From positions 503,888-562,915 of the forward strand of contig NZ_JADPRT010000004.1 in the NCBI RefSeq assembly GCF_015690355.1: a stretch of 59,028 bases of DNA. The letters are read 5' to 3'. The position numbers and the translations under genes are program-made. A model generated the notes under the pieces. The model searched no databases. It worked only from the letters and a program-made list of their open reading frames with translations, and was not told the origin of the DNA. Position 1 is the stretch's first letter. Each line of letters starts with the position of its first letter. Below are positions 1 to 7,709 of this stretch, one piece after another. The DNA comes from Streptacidiphilus fuscans. GTDB taxonomy: Bacteria; Actinomycetota; Actinomycetes; Streptomycetales; Streptomycetaceae.

Positions 1-93
1 CGCACAGCCTTGCGCAACGTACTGGCGCACAAGCTGCGCCTCCTGATGACCATGCTGGCGGTGCTCCTCGGCGTCGCCTTCGTGGCCTCGTCG
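1..93 (+). pseudogene. N-terminal scrap of an FtsX-type ABC permease
   Basis: Reading from base 1, the translation (RTALRNVLAHKLRLL, then MTMLAVLLGVAFVA) is the usual amino-terminal cytoplasmic stretch and first membrane helix of MacB/FtsX-type permeases in Streptomyces. The match stops near base 90, where family members continue with an SGTLVF-like segment. Here the frame runs into the antisense of rbpA as arginine-rich nonsense. The gene therefore lacks more than 90% of its length. Because it sits at the very edge and ends inside the neighbouring gene's 3' flank, an assembly chimera is at least as likely as a real gene remnant. Confidence 0.6.
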
Positions 94-116
94 TCAGGTC
101 CGTGCCGCTGTCGCGG

Positions 117-491
117 CTACGCGGACTTGCGCGCGTCGCGCGGATGCACCGCGAGGTTCATGCCGCCCGAGCGAAGGACCGCCAGGCGCTCGGCGAGCAC
201 CTCCTCCAGCTCCTCGCGCGTACGCCGTTCCATCAGCATGTCCCAATGCGTACGGGCCGGCTTGGTCTTCTTCTCCTCCGGCTCCTCGCCGTCGATCAGC
301 AGCGCCTCGCTGCCGCAGAACCGGCATTCCCACACGTGGGGGATCTCGGCCTCCACGGAGAACGGCACCTCGAAGCGGTGTCCGTTCTGGCATGCGTACT
401 CGACGGTCTGGCGGGGCGCCAGATCGATACCGCGGTCGGTCTCGTAGCTGGTCGCCCCGAGTCGCGTGCCGCGGAGAGCTCGCTCACTCAT
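117..491 (-). CDS. rbpA: RNA polymerase-binding protein RbpA
   Basis: 124-residue actinobacterial RNA polymerase accessory protein that binds group 1/2 sigma factors and stabilises the open complex. The N-terminus MSERALRGTRLGATSYETDR, the core with Cys34, His38, Cys56 and Cys59 (ACQNGH and WECRFCG), and the basic-linker/sigma-interaction region near TKPARTHWDMLMERRTREEL match the family throughout, and the length is normal. The ATG at 491 is chosen because it begins this conserved MSERALRG sequence. An upstream extension would be arginine-rich noise. A perfect SigR-type promoter lies 64 to 90 bases upstream, as expected for a thiol-oxidative-stress-induced rbpA. The stop lies only about 25 bases from the junction with the foreign permease scrap. 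Confidence 0.97.
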   Translation of the reverse strand: MSERALRGTRLGATSYETDRGIDLAPRQTVEYACQNGHRFEVPFSVEAEIPHVWECRFCGSEALLIDGEEPEEKKTKPARTHWDMLMERRTREELEEVLAERLAVLRSGGMNLAVHPRDARKSA

Positions 492-554
492 GAATCGTGC
501 CTCCCGGGCTCTTGGCCCACAGGACTGGATGTCGCTGTCTTCGTCGATCCGTAC

Positions 555-581
555 AACGCGCGGCAATCGTCGAAGATTCCC
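555..581 (-). promoter_or_regulatory. SigR-type promoter of rbpA
   Basis: On the minus strand GGGAAT (581 to 576) is followed by exactly 18 bases and then GTTG (557 to 554). This is the published consensus of the disulphide-stress sigma factor SigR. Predicted transcription start is near 548, leaving a leader of about 57 bases before the rbpA ATG. SigR control of rbpA is known in Streptomyces coelicolor; the match here is read directly from sequence. Confidence 0.85.
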
Positions 582-762
582 GCGGTAAGCGCGCAAAACG
601 CGCGACCTTCGCCGCACACCCGCACCGCACCTGTTTGTACCCATCGGCGTCCGATTTGTCACATCTGCAGGCAGATATCACCCTCTGTTGGCCCGCAGTT
701 CCCATCCGTCACGAATCCGCAAGGACATCCGCAACGACATCCGTGTGGTGGCCGTCACATCC

Positions 763-2133
763 TCACGAAATTGACGGCACCGGATTGCCGACCGCCTCGA
801 TCGCCCGGCGTACCGGAACGCGCAACAACAGCAGGAAACCGATCGCGAAGAAGACGAGCAGCGAGATGATGGCGATCCGATAGCTTCCGGTCAGCTGGTA
901 GGCGAGCCCGAAGACGAGCGGGCCCATCCAGCTCGTGCCGCGGTCGCTGATCTTGTAGAGGCTGAAGTACTCCGCCTCGTGCCCGGCGGGGATCAGGTGG
1001 GAGAAGAGCGAGCGCGACAGCGCCTGGCTGCCGCCCAGGACCAGCCCGATGGCGGCGGCGAGGGCGTAGAACCAGACAGGCTGGTGCCCGGGCATCACGT
1101 AGCCGAAGGCGAGCGTCACCACCCAGGCGACCAGCGAGCCGAGGATGGTCTTCTTCGCCCCGTACCGCCGCGCGATCCGCCCGAGCAGCAGTGCGCCGCC
1201 GATGGCGACGATCTGGACCAGCAGCACGCCCGCGATCAGCGTGGTCTGGCTCATGCCCAGCTCCTGGCTGCCGTAGAGGGAGGCCTGGGAGATGACTGTC
1301 TGGATGCCGTCGTTGTAGCAGAGGAACGCGATCAGGAAGAGCAGCGTCAGCGGGTAGCGCCGCATCGAGCGCAGGGTGCCGACCAGTTCGCGCAGGGTGC
1401 CCCCGGCGTGCTCGTCGACCGGGCGGGCGACGGGGGCCGTGGCCGGGCGCTGCGGCAGGCGCAGCATCGGGAAGAGGGTGAACGTCGCCCACCACGCGCC
1501 CGCCGAGGCCAGGCAGAGCCGGACCGCCGTACCGGACGACAGGCCGAGCGCGCTGTGGCCGAGGAAGAGGCCGAGGTTGACGATCAGCAGCAGCCCGCCG
1601 CCCCCGTAACCGAACGCCCAGCCCTTGGACGAGACGGCGTCGCGGTCGTCGGGCGCGGCCAGGCCCGGCAGGAACGAGTTGGCCAGGGCCGCCGAGACGG
1701 CGTAGCAGATGTTGGCCACGACCAGCAGGCCACCGCCGAGCAGGTAGTGCGAGCCGCCGAGGAAGAACATCCCGAGCGTCGCGGCGGCGCCCACGTAGGC
1801 GAAGGTGCCGAGCAGCGTCTTGTGCCGCCCGGTCCGGTCGGCCGCCGCGCCGGCCAGCAGCATCACGGCGACGGAGATCAACACCGAGAACGAGACGGTG
1901 TAGGGGAAGAACGACCCCGCCTTGACGGGGATGGCGAAGGGGTGCACGTCGCCGTGGGCGTCGGCGGCCTTCTTGGCGATGTCGGTGAGGTACGGCCCGA
2001 GGAAGACGGTCAGCACGGTGGCCGAGAAGGCCGCGTTGGCCCAGTCGTTCATGTACCAGCCGAACTGGGTGCGTTTCAGGGCGGCGGGGTCGGCTGTCGC
2101 CGGAGAGGTGGCGGCAGTGGGAGAAGAGATCAA
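763..2133 (-). CDS. UMF1-family MFS transporter
   Basis: 456-residue polytopic membrane protein of the major facilitator superfamily, UMF1 (Atg22-like) branch. The diagnostic opening FGWYMNDWANAAFSATVLTVFLGPYLT follows a 25-residue polar tail; repeated hydrophobic segments fit about 12 helices, with a charged central loop (about residues 218 to 240). The substrate is unknown. The start is TTG at 2133, overlapping the stop of the upstream glycerophosphodiesterase by four bases (TTGA), so translation is probably coupled. The two genes would form an operon reading leftward toward rbpA. The family call is firm; an amino-acid or peptide efflux role would be only an analogy with Atg22. Confidence 0.88.
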   Translation of the reverse strand: MISSPTAATSPATADPAALKRTQFGWYMNDWANAAFSATVLTVFLGPYLTDIAKKAADAHGDVHPFAIPVKAGSFFPYTVSFSVLISVAVMLLAGAAADRTGRHKTLLGTFAYVGAAATLGMFFLGGSHYLLGGGLLVVANICYAVSAALANSFLPGLAAPDDRDAVSSKGWAFGYGGGGLLLIVNLGLFLGHSALGLSSGTAVRLCLASAGAWWATFTLFPMLRLPQRPATAPVARPVDEHAGGTLRELVGTLRSMRRYPLTLLFLIAFLCYNDGIQTVISQASLYGSQELGMSQTTLIAGVLLVQIVAIGGALLLGRIARRYGAKKTILGSLVAWVVTLAFGYVMPGHQPVWFYALAAAIGLVLGGSQALSRSLFSHLIPAGHEAEYFSLYKISDRGTSWMGPLVFGLAYQLTGSYRIAIISLLVFFAIGFLLLLRVPVRRAIEAVGNPVPSIS

Positions 2134-2933
2134 AACCAGGCTCCGCGCTCGATCAGGACATCGCGAAGGACATCGATGTGATCCGCCATGATGCCATCCA
2201 CGCCCAGATCGAGAAGATCACGAATGCGTGACGGTTCGTCCACCGTCCAGACGTGCACCTGGAGGCCCATCCGGTGCGCGGTGGTCACGAACGCCCGGTC
2301 CACCAGGCGCAGTTCGGTGCCCGGCACGGTCTCCGGCACCTGGACGCAGACCGCCTGCCGCCGGACGGCGCGGGCGATCGGCGCGTGTCCGCCGGTCAGC
2401 GAGCGCAGCTTCAGCGCCATTACGCCGCGCGGCCCGGCGGAGGTGGCCAGGCGCGGCCCGGCGACCTGCCGCAGGGCGCGCATCCGCGCGTCGGAGAAGG
2501 AGCCGACGCAGACCCGGTCCCAGGCGTTGGTGCGGCGTATCACGTCGACCAGCGGGCGGATCGCTCCCGGGGCCTTGACGTCGATGTTGAAGCGCGTGGT
2601 CGGGAAGGCGTCGAGCAGTTCGGCCAGCGTGGGGATCGGCTCCCGCCCCGCGATCCGGGCTGCGGAGACGGTCCGCCACGGCAGTTGGGCCACCGCCCCG
2701 GTGCCGTCGGTGACCCGGTCCAGCTGGGTGTCGTGAAAGGCGATCAGGACGTTGTCGGACGTGACGTGGACGTCGGTCTCCAGATAGCGGTACCCGAGTC
2801 TGACCGCGCGTTCGAACGCGGCCAGCGAGTTCTCCGGTCCGCCCAGGCTCCCGCCCCGGTGGGCGAAGGCCAGCGGACCGGGGTGGTCGAGGTAGGGGTG
2901 GCGGACGAGTCGGCTGGTCAGGCTGCGGGTCAC
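2130..2933 (-). CDS. Glycerophosphodiester phosphodiesterase
   Basis: GDPD-family TIM-barrel hydrolase that releases an alcohol from glycerophosphodiesters, feeding glycerol-3-phosphate to metabolism. Visible signatures are HRGG (His25 with the GTG start), PENSLAAF, ETDVHVTSDNVLIAFHD with the metal/catalytic Glu, Asp and His, and the C-terminal VHVWTVDEP plus DGIMADHID. No signal peptide, so cytoplasmic. The GTG at 2933 is preferred because family members begin 10 to 25 residues before HRGG; an ATG at 2993 would add 20 residues without similarity. Neither start has a strong ribosome-binding site. It overlaps the following transporter by four bases, suggesting one transcript. Confidence 0.9.
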   Translation of the reverse strand: MTRSLTSRLVRHPYLDHPGPLAFAHRGGSLGGPENSLAAFERAVRLGYRYLETDVHVTSDNVLIAFHDTQLDRVTDGTGAVAQLPWRTVSAARIAGREPIPTLAELLDAFPTTRFNIDVKAPGAIRPLVDVIRRTNAWDRVCVGSFSDARMRALRQVAGPRLATSAGPRGVMALKLRSLTGGHAPIARAVRRQAVCVQVPETVPGTELRLVDRAFVTTAHRMGLQVHVWTVDEPSRIRDLLDLGVDGIMADHIDVLRDVLIERGAWF

Positions 2934-3335
2934 GCGGAGAAGTATGCCCTGTGGCGGCTGTGGCGCGAAGGGACGTGTGTGGCGCCAATTCACGGCAATC
3001 GGTTGACTGGCATAGTCCGAAAGGCTGAAATGAATGCCACTGGTCCGCGTCAGGGGGTTGTCGGCCAGGCGTTCCGTCCTGTCGTCGACGCGTATTTCGC
3101 ATGCCGTTTTTTAGGACGGCTCTGCGCATCGTCTGATCGAAAATGATAGGTAAATGTCAGATCGAGAGCATGAATCCCGGGCGCCGGCGAGTGCGGTCGC
3201 CGTCGGGAGTCCGGGCACGTCGGGGGTGTCGGCGCGGCAGCCGGGAGGCGGCCCGACGGCCACGGGGGAAGCGGACGCTATTGTTCCGCCGGTGGTCCCG
3301 TCGATGCCACGCGGGGTTCCGCGCGCGAGCGGCGC
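2934..3335. other. Intergenic region with divergent control signals
   Basis: About 400 bases between the leftward phosphodiesterase and the rightward hypothetical gene. It is the least GC-rich part of the first 8 kb. A perfect 7-bp inverted repeat, CCGTCCT (3074 to 3080) and AGGACGG (3113 to 3119), has half-sites 39 bases apart, close to four helical turns. An AT-rich stretch around 3125 to 3160 could hold the rightward promoter. A possible 61-codon reading frame is listed separately. Confidence 0.4.
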
Positions 3336-3339
3336 ATGA
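3154..3339 (+). CDS. Possible small coupled ORF (61 aa)
   Basis: 61-codon reading frame from ATG at 3154 rich in Pro, Ser, Ala and Gly, with no recognisable domain. It ends in a 4-base ATGA overlap with the start of the next gene at 3336, the arrangement typical of translational coupling. An AT-rich region precedes it. Third positions are mostly G or C but the composition is low-complexity, so the overlap may be chance. It may be a disordered small protein or a leader peptide. No homologue is recognised. Confidence 0.3.
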   Translation: MSDREHESRAPASAVAVGSPGTSGVSARQPGGGPTATGEADAIVPPVVPSMPRGVPRASGA

Positions 3340-3953
3340 GTTCCGCTCCGTCGGGCGCGGTGGTGGCGCCCGGGGCACTGGAGAGTGCGATGCGGATTCC
3401 CGGTGCGGTGGCCGTGGAATTCGGCGACCTGGTCACCGGTCGCGTGCTCGGTTCCACCGCCCGACCGGCACTGGCCTCGCAATTTCCGCAGCTCTGCGGA
3501 AAAGCGGCGGTCGCGCTCGGTGCGGGCTCGTGGGAGGAATTCGCGGAATCCGGCGAACGGCAGACCGTCGAAGAGGTCATCATCACCGGCCGGAGATATT
3601 TCTGCATGCTCCAGGCCGTCCGTCCGCCCGGCGGGATCTCGCACGCCTTCATCCAGGTCTCGCTCGACCGCTCGCTGGCCAACCTCGCGATGGCCCGGCT
3701 GGACCTGCGCGCGATCGCGGAGTGCCTGCCGGGCGTCGTCGAGCACGAGTGCCGGACCGCCGCCGCGCGGGAGTCGGCGGACGCGGACGCGACGGAGGAC
3801 TGCCTGCCGCAGGGCGACGTGGTCGAGCCGGAGCTACTGCCCCAGCGACTCCCCGGGCAGCAGCTCCCGGGATCCATGGCCGCCCGTCCGGCGGTGATGG
3901 TGGGGGAGCCGCTGCTGCGTCAGATTCTCGCCGCGCTGCACCGCTACCGCTGA
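3336..3953 (+). CDS. Hypothetical protein, roadblock/LC7-like
   Basis: 205-residue soluble protein. Residues 14 to about 130 (ALESAMRIPGAVAVEFGDLV, then EEVIITGRRYFCML, FIQVSLDRSLANLAMARLDL) look like a roadblock/LC7 fold as found in actinobacterial GTPase-associated proteins and related streptomycete hypotheticals. The rest is polar and proline-rich. No catalytic motif is visible. The ATG at 3336 lacks a clear Shine-Dalgarno and overlaps the preceding small frame by four bases. It converges with the HhH gene with only 10 bases between stops. A signalling or scaffold role would be inference. Confidence 0.65.
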   Translation: MSSAPSGAVVAPGALESAMRIPGAVAVEFGDLVTGRVLGSTARPALASQFPQLCGKAAVALGAGSWEEFAESGERQTVEEVIITGRRYFCMLQAVRPPGGISHAFIQVSLDRSLANLAMARLDLRAIAECLPGVVEHECRTAAARESADADATEDCLPQGDVVEPELLPQRLPGQQLPGSMAARPAVMVGEPLLRQILAALHRYR

Positions 3954-3963
3954 TCGTCCGTGC

Positions 3964-4164
3964 TCAGAAGCGGGTGTCGGCCCCCAGCGCCAGGCCCTTC
4001 CCGGCCAGGGCCAGGCGGAGCAGGCGCAGGGCCTTCGGCCCGACGCCCGGCAGGTGGCGCAGGGACGCCTCGGGGATGCCGTCCAAATCCTCGAGACAAC
4101 GGTAGCCGGCCCGGTCGAGCGCCTCGCGGGCCGGGGCGGCGAGGCCGGTGGGGAGCGGGGTCAT
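3964..4164 (-). CDS. Small helix-hairpin-helix protein
   Basis: 66-residue protein made almost entirely of a double helix-hairpin-helix unit: AREALDRAGYRCLEDLDGIPEASLRHLPGVGPKALRLLRLAL. GVGPKA is the classic hairpin that binds the DNA sugar-phosphate backbone, and GIPEAS is a degenerate second hairpin. Such minimal HhH proteins resemble the C-terminal RNA polymerase alpha or UvrC-type HhH modules and are presumed non-specific DNA binders. Cytoplasmic. It lies 76 bases downstream of the amino-acid permease stop on the same strand, but no functional link is evident. Confidence 0.75.
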   Translation of the reverse strand: MTPLPTGLAAPAREALDRAGYRCLEDLDGIPEASLRHLPGVGPKALRLLRLALAGKGLALGADTRF

Positions 4165-4240
4165 GCGGGTCCTTCCGGCGGGAGCGGGCGTCGCGGGGAG
4201 GTGTCCCCGCAGCGGTTGGTACCCGCTCCCGCCGGTCGGG

Positions 4241-5794
4241 TCACGCGCCGCCGAGCTCGCGCTCGACCGCCGCGAGTTCCTCCACCGAGCCCTGGACCTT
4301 GGGCCCGACGAACCACCTGCGCGCGGACAGCAGCCACCAGCCGCCCGCGAAGCCCAGCACCACCAGTACCGCGATCGGCGCGTAGTTGAAGGTGTCCCGG
4401 GTGATCGGGTTGGCGGTCGGCAGCATGAACAGCACGGTGATGATCGCGACCCAGACCACGGCCACCGTCCCCACCGGGCGGCTCCAGCGCCCGAGTTGCC
4501 ACGGACCCGGCCGGAACGCCGAGCCCAGCCGCAGCCGCAGGAAGGTGGGGATGACGTAGGCGATGTAGAGCCCGATGACCGAGATCGACGTCACCGCCGT
4601 GTACGCGGTGTTGTTCCACAGCGCCGGCAGCCCCAGCACGAACGCGCCGCCCGCGGCCAGCCAGACGCCGTTGGTGGGCGTCCTGGTCCGCGGGTTGATC
4701 CGGTGCCACAGGGCCGAGCCCGGCAGCGCGCCGTCACGCGAGAAGGCGTAGATCATGCGGGAGTTGGCGGTGACGGAGCTCATCCCGCAGAACAGCTGCG
4801 CGCCGATGGCGATGAGCAGCAGCAGCTTGCCGCCGGTCGAGCCGACCGCGTCGATGAAGATCTGCGCGGGTGCGACGTGGGTGGGGGTGTTCATCTCGCC
4901 GTTGTAGTCCTGGATGGCGAAGGTGATGCCGATCAGCAGCACCCAGCCCGCGACGAGCGACACCAGGATCGAGATGATGATCCCGCGCGGCCCGGTCCGA
5001 GCGGCGTCGCGGGTCTCCTCCGTCATGTGCGCGGAGGCGTCGTACCCGGTGAAGGTGTACTGGGCGAGCAGCAGCCCCAGCGCGGCGACGTAGAGGGAGC
5101 TGCCCCAGCCGGTGGTGTTGACGAAGTGTCCGAAGACGAAGCCCGCCGACTCGTGCTTGGACGGCACGATGCCGAGGACCGCGACGATCACCACCACGCC
5201 CAGCACGTGCCACCAGACGCTGACGTTGTTGAGCATCGCGACCAGCCGCACGCCGAAGGTGTTGAGCGCGCCGTGGAGCAGCAGGATCAGCCCGAAGATG
5301 ATCACGGTGTGGGCCTGCGTCGCCGAGAACCAACCCTGCAGGTCCAGCAGCGCGTTGATGAACTGCGCCGCGCCGAAGTCGATCCCGGCGGTCACGGCGA
5401 CCTGGCCGAGGAAGTTGAACCAGCCCGTGAACCAGGAGAACAGCGGGCCGTTGCGCGGGGAGAGCTTGGCCGCCCAGTAGTAGAGGCCGCCCGCCGTCGG
5501 ATAGCTGGAACAGACCTCGGCCATGGCCAGGCCGACCAGCAGCGTCATCAGGCCGACCACCGGCCAGCCCCAGACGATGACGGCCGGGCCGCCGGTGCCC
5601 ATGCCCGTCCCGTAGAGCGTCAGGCAGCCGGACAGGATGGAGATGATGGTGAAGGAGACAGCGAAATTGGAGAAGCCCGACATGGTGCGGGCCAACTCCT
5701 GTGCATAGCCGAGCTCGTGGAGGCGTTGCTCGTCACTGGTCGATCCCGGAGCGGTTGCGTCCGGGGCGAGGGCTGAGGGCTCTGGGGACGACAT
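4241..5794 (-). CDS. APC-superfamily amino-acid permease
   Basis: 517-residue integral membrane amino acid/polyamine/organocation transporter resembling the GABA/choline permease group. After a 30-residue polar tail come LHELGYAQELARTMSGFSNFAVSFTIISI, the family TM1 signature, then about 12 hydrophobic segments, including SSYPTAGGLYYWAAKL and the Ala/Gly-rich TGYDASAHMTEETRDA segment of TM6 to TM7. The ATG at 5794 is preferred to the GTG two codons upstream because AGAGGT lies five bases before it. The upstream region carries a striking three-box inverted/direct repeat that is probably its operator. The exact substrate cannot be read from sequence. Confidence 0.9.
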   Translation of the reverse strand: MSSPEPSALAPDATAPGSTSDEQRLHELGYAQELARTMSGFSNFAVSFTIISILSGCLTLYGTGMGTGGPAVIVWGWPVVGLMTLLVGLAMAEVCSSYPTAGGLYYWAAKLSPRNGPLFSWFTGWFNFLGQVAVTAGIDFGAAQFINALLDLQGWFSATQAHTVIIFGLILLLHGALNTFGVRLVAMLNNVSVWWHVLGVVVIVAVLGIVPSKHESAGFVFGHFVNTTGWGSSLYVAALGLLLAQYTFTGYDASAHMTEETRDAARTGPRGIIISILVSLVAGWVLLIGITFAIQDYNGEMNTPTHVAPAQIFIDAVGSTGGKLLLLIAIGAQLFCGMSSVTANSRMIYAFSRDGALPGSALWHRINPRTRTPTNGVWLAAGGAFVLGLPALWNNTAYTAVTSISVIGLYIAYVIPTFLRLRLGSAFRPGPWQLGRWSRPVGTVAVVWVAIITVLFMLPTANPITRDTFNYAPIAVLVVLGFAGGWWLLSARRWFVGPKVQGSVEELAAVERELGGA

Positions 5795-5822
5795 GCGCAC
5801 CTCTGGTGTGTGGGTGCGGACC

Positions 5823-5863
5823 GCTCAATGGTATGAAGGCAGTCCATTGGCGCACCATTGAGC
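5823..5863 (-). promoter_or_regulatory. Three-box operator upstream of the permease
   Basis: A perfect 10-bp inverted repeat GCTCAATGGT (5823 to 5832) and ACCATTGAGC (5854 to 5863) encloses a third CCATTG (5844 to 5849). The two CCATTG boxes start 11 bases apart, one helical turn. This lies 29 to 69 bases before the permease ATG, where a repressor or activator would act. The regulator is not identified. Confidence 0.6.
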
Positions 5864-5913
5864 ACTGGTTCCGGTGGTGCCGTCAAGGGGTCGTCAGGAA
5901 TGCGGACACGACG

Positions 5914-5943
5914 ACGCCCCCTGCCTGTTCGGACAGGGGGCGT
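5914..5943 (-). terminator. Hairpin terminator after the ATPase-like gene
   Basis: Perfect 10-bp stem ACGCCCCCTG (5914 to 5923) and CAGGGGGCGT (5934 to 5943) with a 10-base loop. It lies 70 bases past the stop of the ATPase-like gene and ahead of the permease promoter. There is no U-run, as usual in high-GC actinomycetes. Confidence 0.7.
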
Positions 5944-6012
5944 GCGGTCGGCTTGCGCGGCGACGGTTCCCGAAGCAACGGTTCAGCAAGCAAGGGCTCA
6001 GCAAGGAAGGGC

Positions 6013-7680
6013 TCAGGAGAAGCGGGGGGCCTCGGTCGGCAGCGGGGGCAGCGTCGGCATCGGCGGGAGGTCCGGCGGCAGTTCGACCGGGGGCAGGTCG
6101 ACGGGGGCCATGTCCCTGGAGTGGCTGTTGGAGCGGTCCTTGCTCAACAGGTCCTTGCCGAGCAGGTCCGTGCCGAGGTTCAGCTCCGTCGTCGTCTCGG
6201 TGCGGGTGTCCGCGTGGGGGAGCAGGGCGATGACCGCGTCGCGCTGGTCGGTCGGCGCGTCCTCGTCCAGCGGGTCGGGCGTCGCCGGGACCTGGAGCCG
6301 GATCGGTGCGGAGTTGCCGAGCCGGGCGTAGCCGCGGCCGGGCGGGGTGTGGCTGGACGGGGTGATGTCCAGCGGCGCGCCCAGCGCCTCCAGCGCCGTC
6401 TCCTGGCCGATCGGACCGAGCACGACCCGTGCCCGGCACGCGGTCCTGACCCCGGGCCGGATCCGGTCCAGCGCCTCCAGTCGGTCGACGACCACCACCG
6501 TCACGTGCGCGGTGCGGCCGTGACGCAGTGGCACCTCCAGCAGCTCCTGCGGGTCGGTGCGTCCCTCCGCCTGGGCCAGCTCGGTCAGCTCCGAGGGGTG
6601 GTCGAGCAGCAGCCAGAGCGGACGCAGGGTGTCCGCGGGTGGGACGCCGCCGGAGCGCTTGGCCAGGTTGTGCGCGTCGAGACGGCGCTGCGTCTCGTTG
6701 GCCGCCCACTCCAGCGCGGCGAGCGCGCCGTGCAGGCTGGTCTCCACCGTGTGCACGCCCGGACGGCCCACCAGGCAGGCGTGTTCCCCAGTGCCCGCGC
6801 CGTCGATGACGGCGATGTCGCCGTACTGCAGCGCCTGGAGCGCGAGCGAGCGCAGCAGCGTCGAGGTGCCGTAGCCGTGCGCGCCCAGAGCCAGCAGGTG
6901 CGGCTCGGCGGAGCGCGGACCGGTGCGCCAGAGCACCGGCGGCTGGTGCGCCTGACCGCCGGCCTGACGGACCGGGATCATCCGGTTGGTACTGGTGGTG
7001 TCGGTGAACCCCAGCACCAGTTCGCCTGCGGCGGTGACGAAGGTCTGTGCGGCGATGTCACCCGGCAGCGGCGGCAGCGCGCTGACCTGGAGGCGGTTGA
7101 CCTCCTGGTCCCAGGTGAACCGGTACTCGCGGCTGCGGCCGACCTTGCCGTGGATCACCTGCTCGATCCGGGCCCGCGAGTGGGGCTCGGTGTCGGTGAA
7201 GTAGGCGGGGTAGCGCAGGTCCAGCGAGGTCAGCCGGCCCTCCTCGTCGAACTCCCAGCCGGTGAACGCGTCCTTGAAGTCGCCGCCGTGCGCGTAGAGC
7301 GGGCTCGGGTCCGACTCGTGGACCAGATACGGCGTCAGCGCGGTGTACACGGCGGCGAGTTTGAGCTGGCTGGTGTCGGGCGCGGGCGGCGCGGGCTCGG
7401 TGCGCGAACGTCCCGCCCAGGCGGCGCTGCCCATCAGGGCGAGCAGGGCCAGCAGCGGGCCGTAGGGCAGCAGGGCCACGGCGGCCACGACGGCCACCAC
7501 CAGGAAGAGCGCGGGCCCGCGCTTGTCCTTGGGGGTGTTCGCCCACCAGTTCTTCGTCCACTGTGCGTGGGCGCGCAGACCACGGCCGATGGTGATCAGC
7601 GGGCCGAACATGTCGGCCGCGTGGTCACTCGCGGTACGTGCCAGGTCGCGCCCTCGGGTCAGGTGCTCGGTGAAGGTCAT
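6013..7680 (-). CDS. Membrane-anchored FtsK/Tra-like ATPase homologue with altered P-loop
   Basis: 555-residue protein of a type conserved on streptomycete chromosomes, related to FtsK/SpoIIIE/TraB-type pumps. Order: basic N-terminus with TASDHAADMFGPLITIGRG; two membrane helices (about 55 to 90); a middle domain with SPLYAHGGDFKDAF and YPAYFTDTEP; a RecA-like domain from about 275, with LALGAHGYGTSTLLRSLALQ, IAVIDGAGTGEHAC and PLWLLLDHP; and a proline-rich tail. The P-loop reads GAHGYGTST, so the invariant Lys of Walker A is Thr. Either it does not hydrolyse ATP, or it uses another residue. It follows a 64-codon membrane-protein gene by 29 bases, like Spd/Tra pairs on conjugative elements, but no integrase or plasmid gene is near. 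Confidence 0.72.
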   Translation of the reverse strand: MTFTEHLTRGRDLARTASDHAADMFGPLITIGRGLRAHAQWTKNWWANTPKDKRGPALFLVVAVVAAVALLPYGPLLALLALMGSAAWAGRSRTEPAPPAPDTSQLKLAAVYTALTPYLVHESDPSPLYAHGGDFKDAFTGWEFDEEGRLTSLDLRYPAYFTDTEPHSRARIEQVIHGKVGRSREYRFTWDQEVNRLQVSALPPLPGDIAAQTFVTAAGELVLGFTDTTSTNRMIPVRQAGGQAHQPPVLWRTGPRSAEPHLLALGAHGYGTSTLLRSLALQALQYGDIAVIDGAGTGEHACLVGRPGVHTVETSLHGALAALEWAANETQRRLDAHNLAKRSGGVPPADTLRPLWLLLDHPSELTELAQAEGRTDPQELLEVPLRHGRTAHVTVVVVDRLEALDRIRPGVRTACRARVVLGPIGQETALEALGAPLDITPSSHTPPGRGYARLGNSAPIRLQVPATPDPLDEDAPTDQRDAVIALLPHADTRTETTTELNLGTDLLGKDLLSKDRSNSHSRDMAPVDLPPVELPPDLPPMPTLPPLPTEAPRFS

Positions 7681-7709
7681 CGATGTGCTCCGGGGCAGGT
7701 TCGGGGGCG

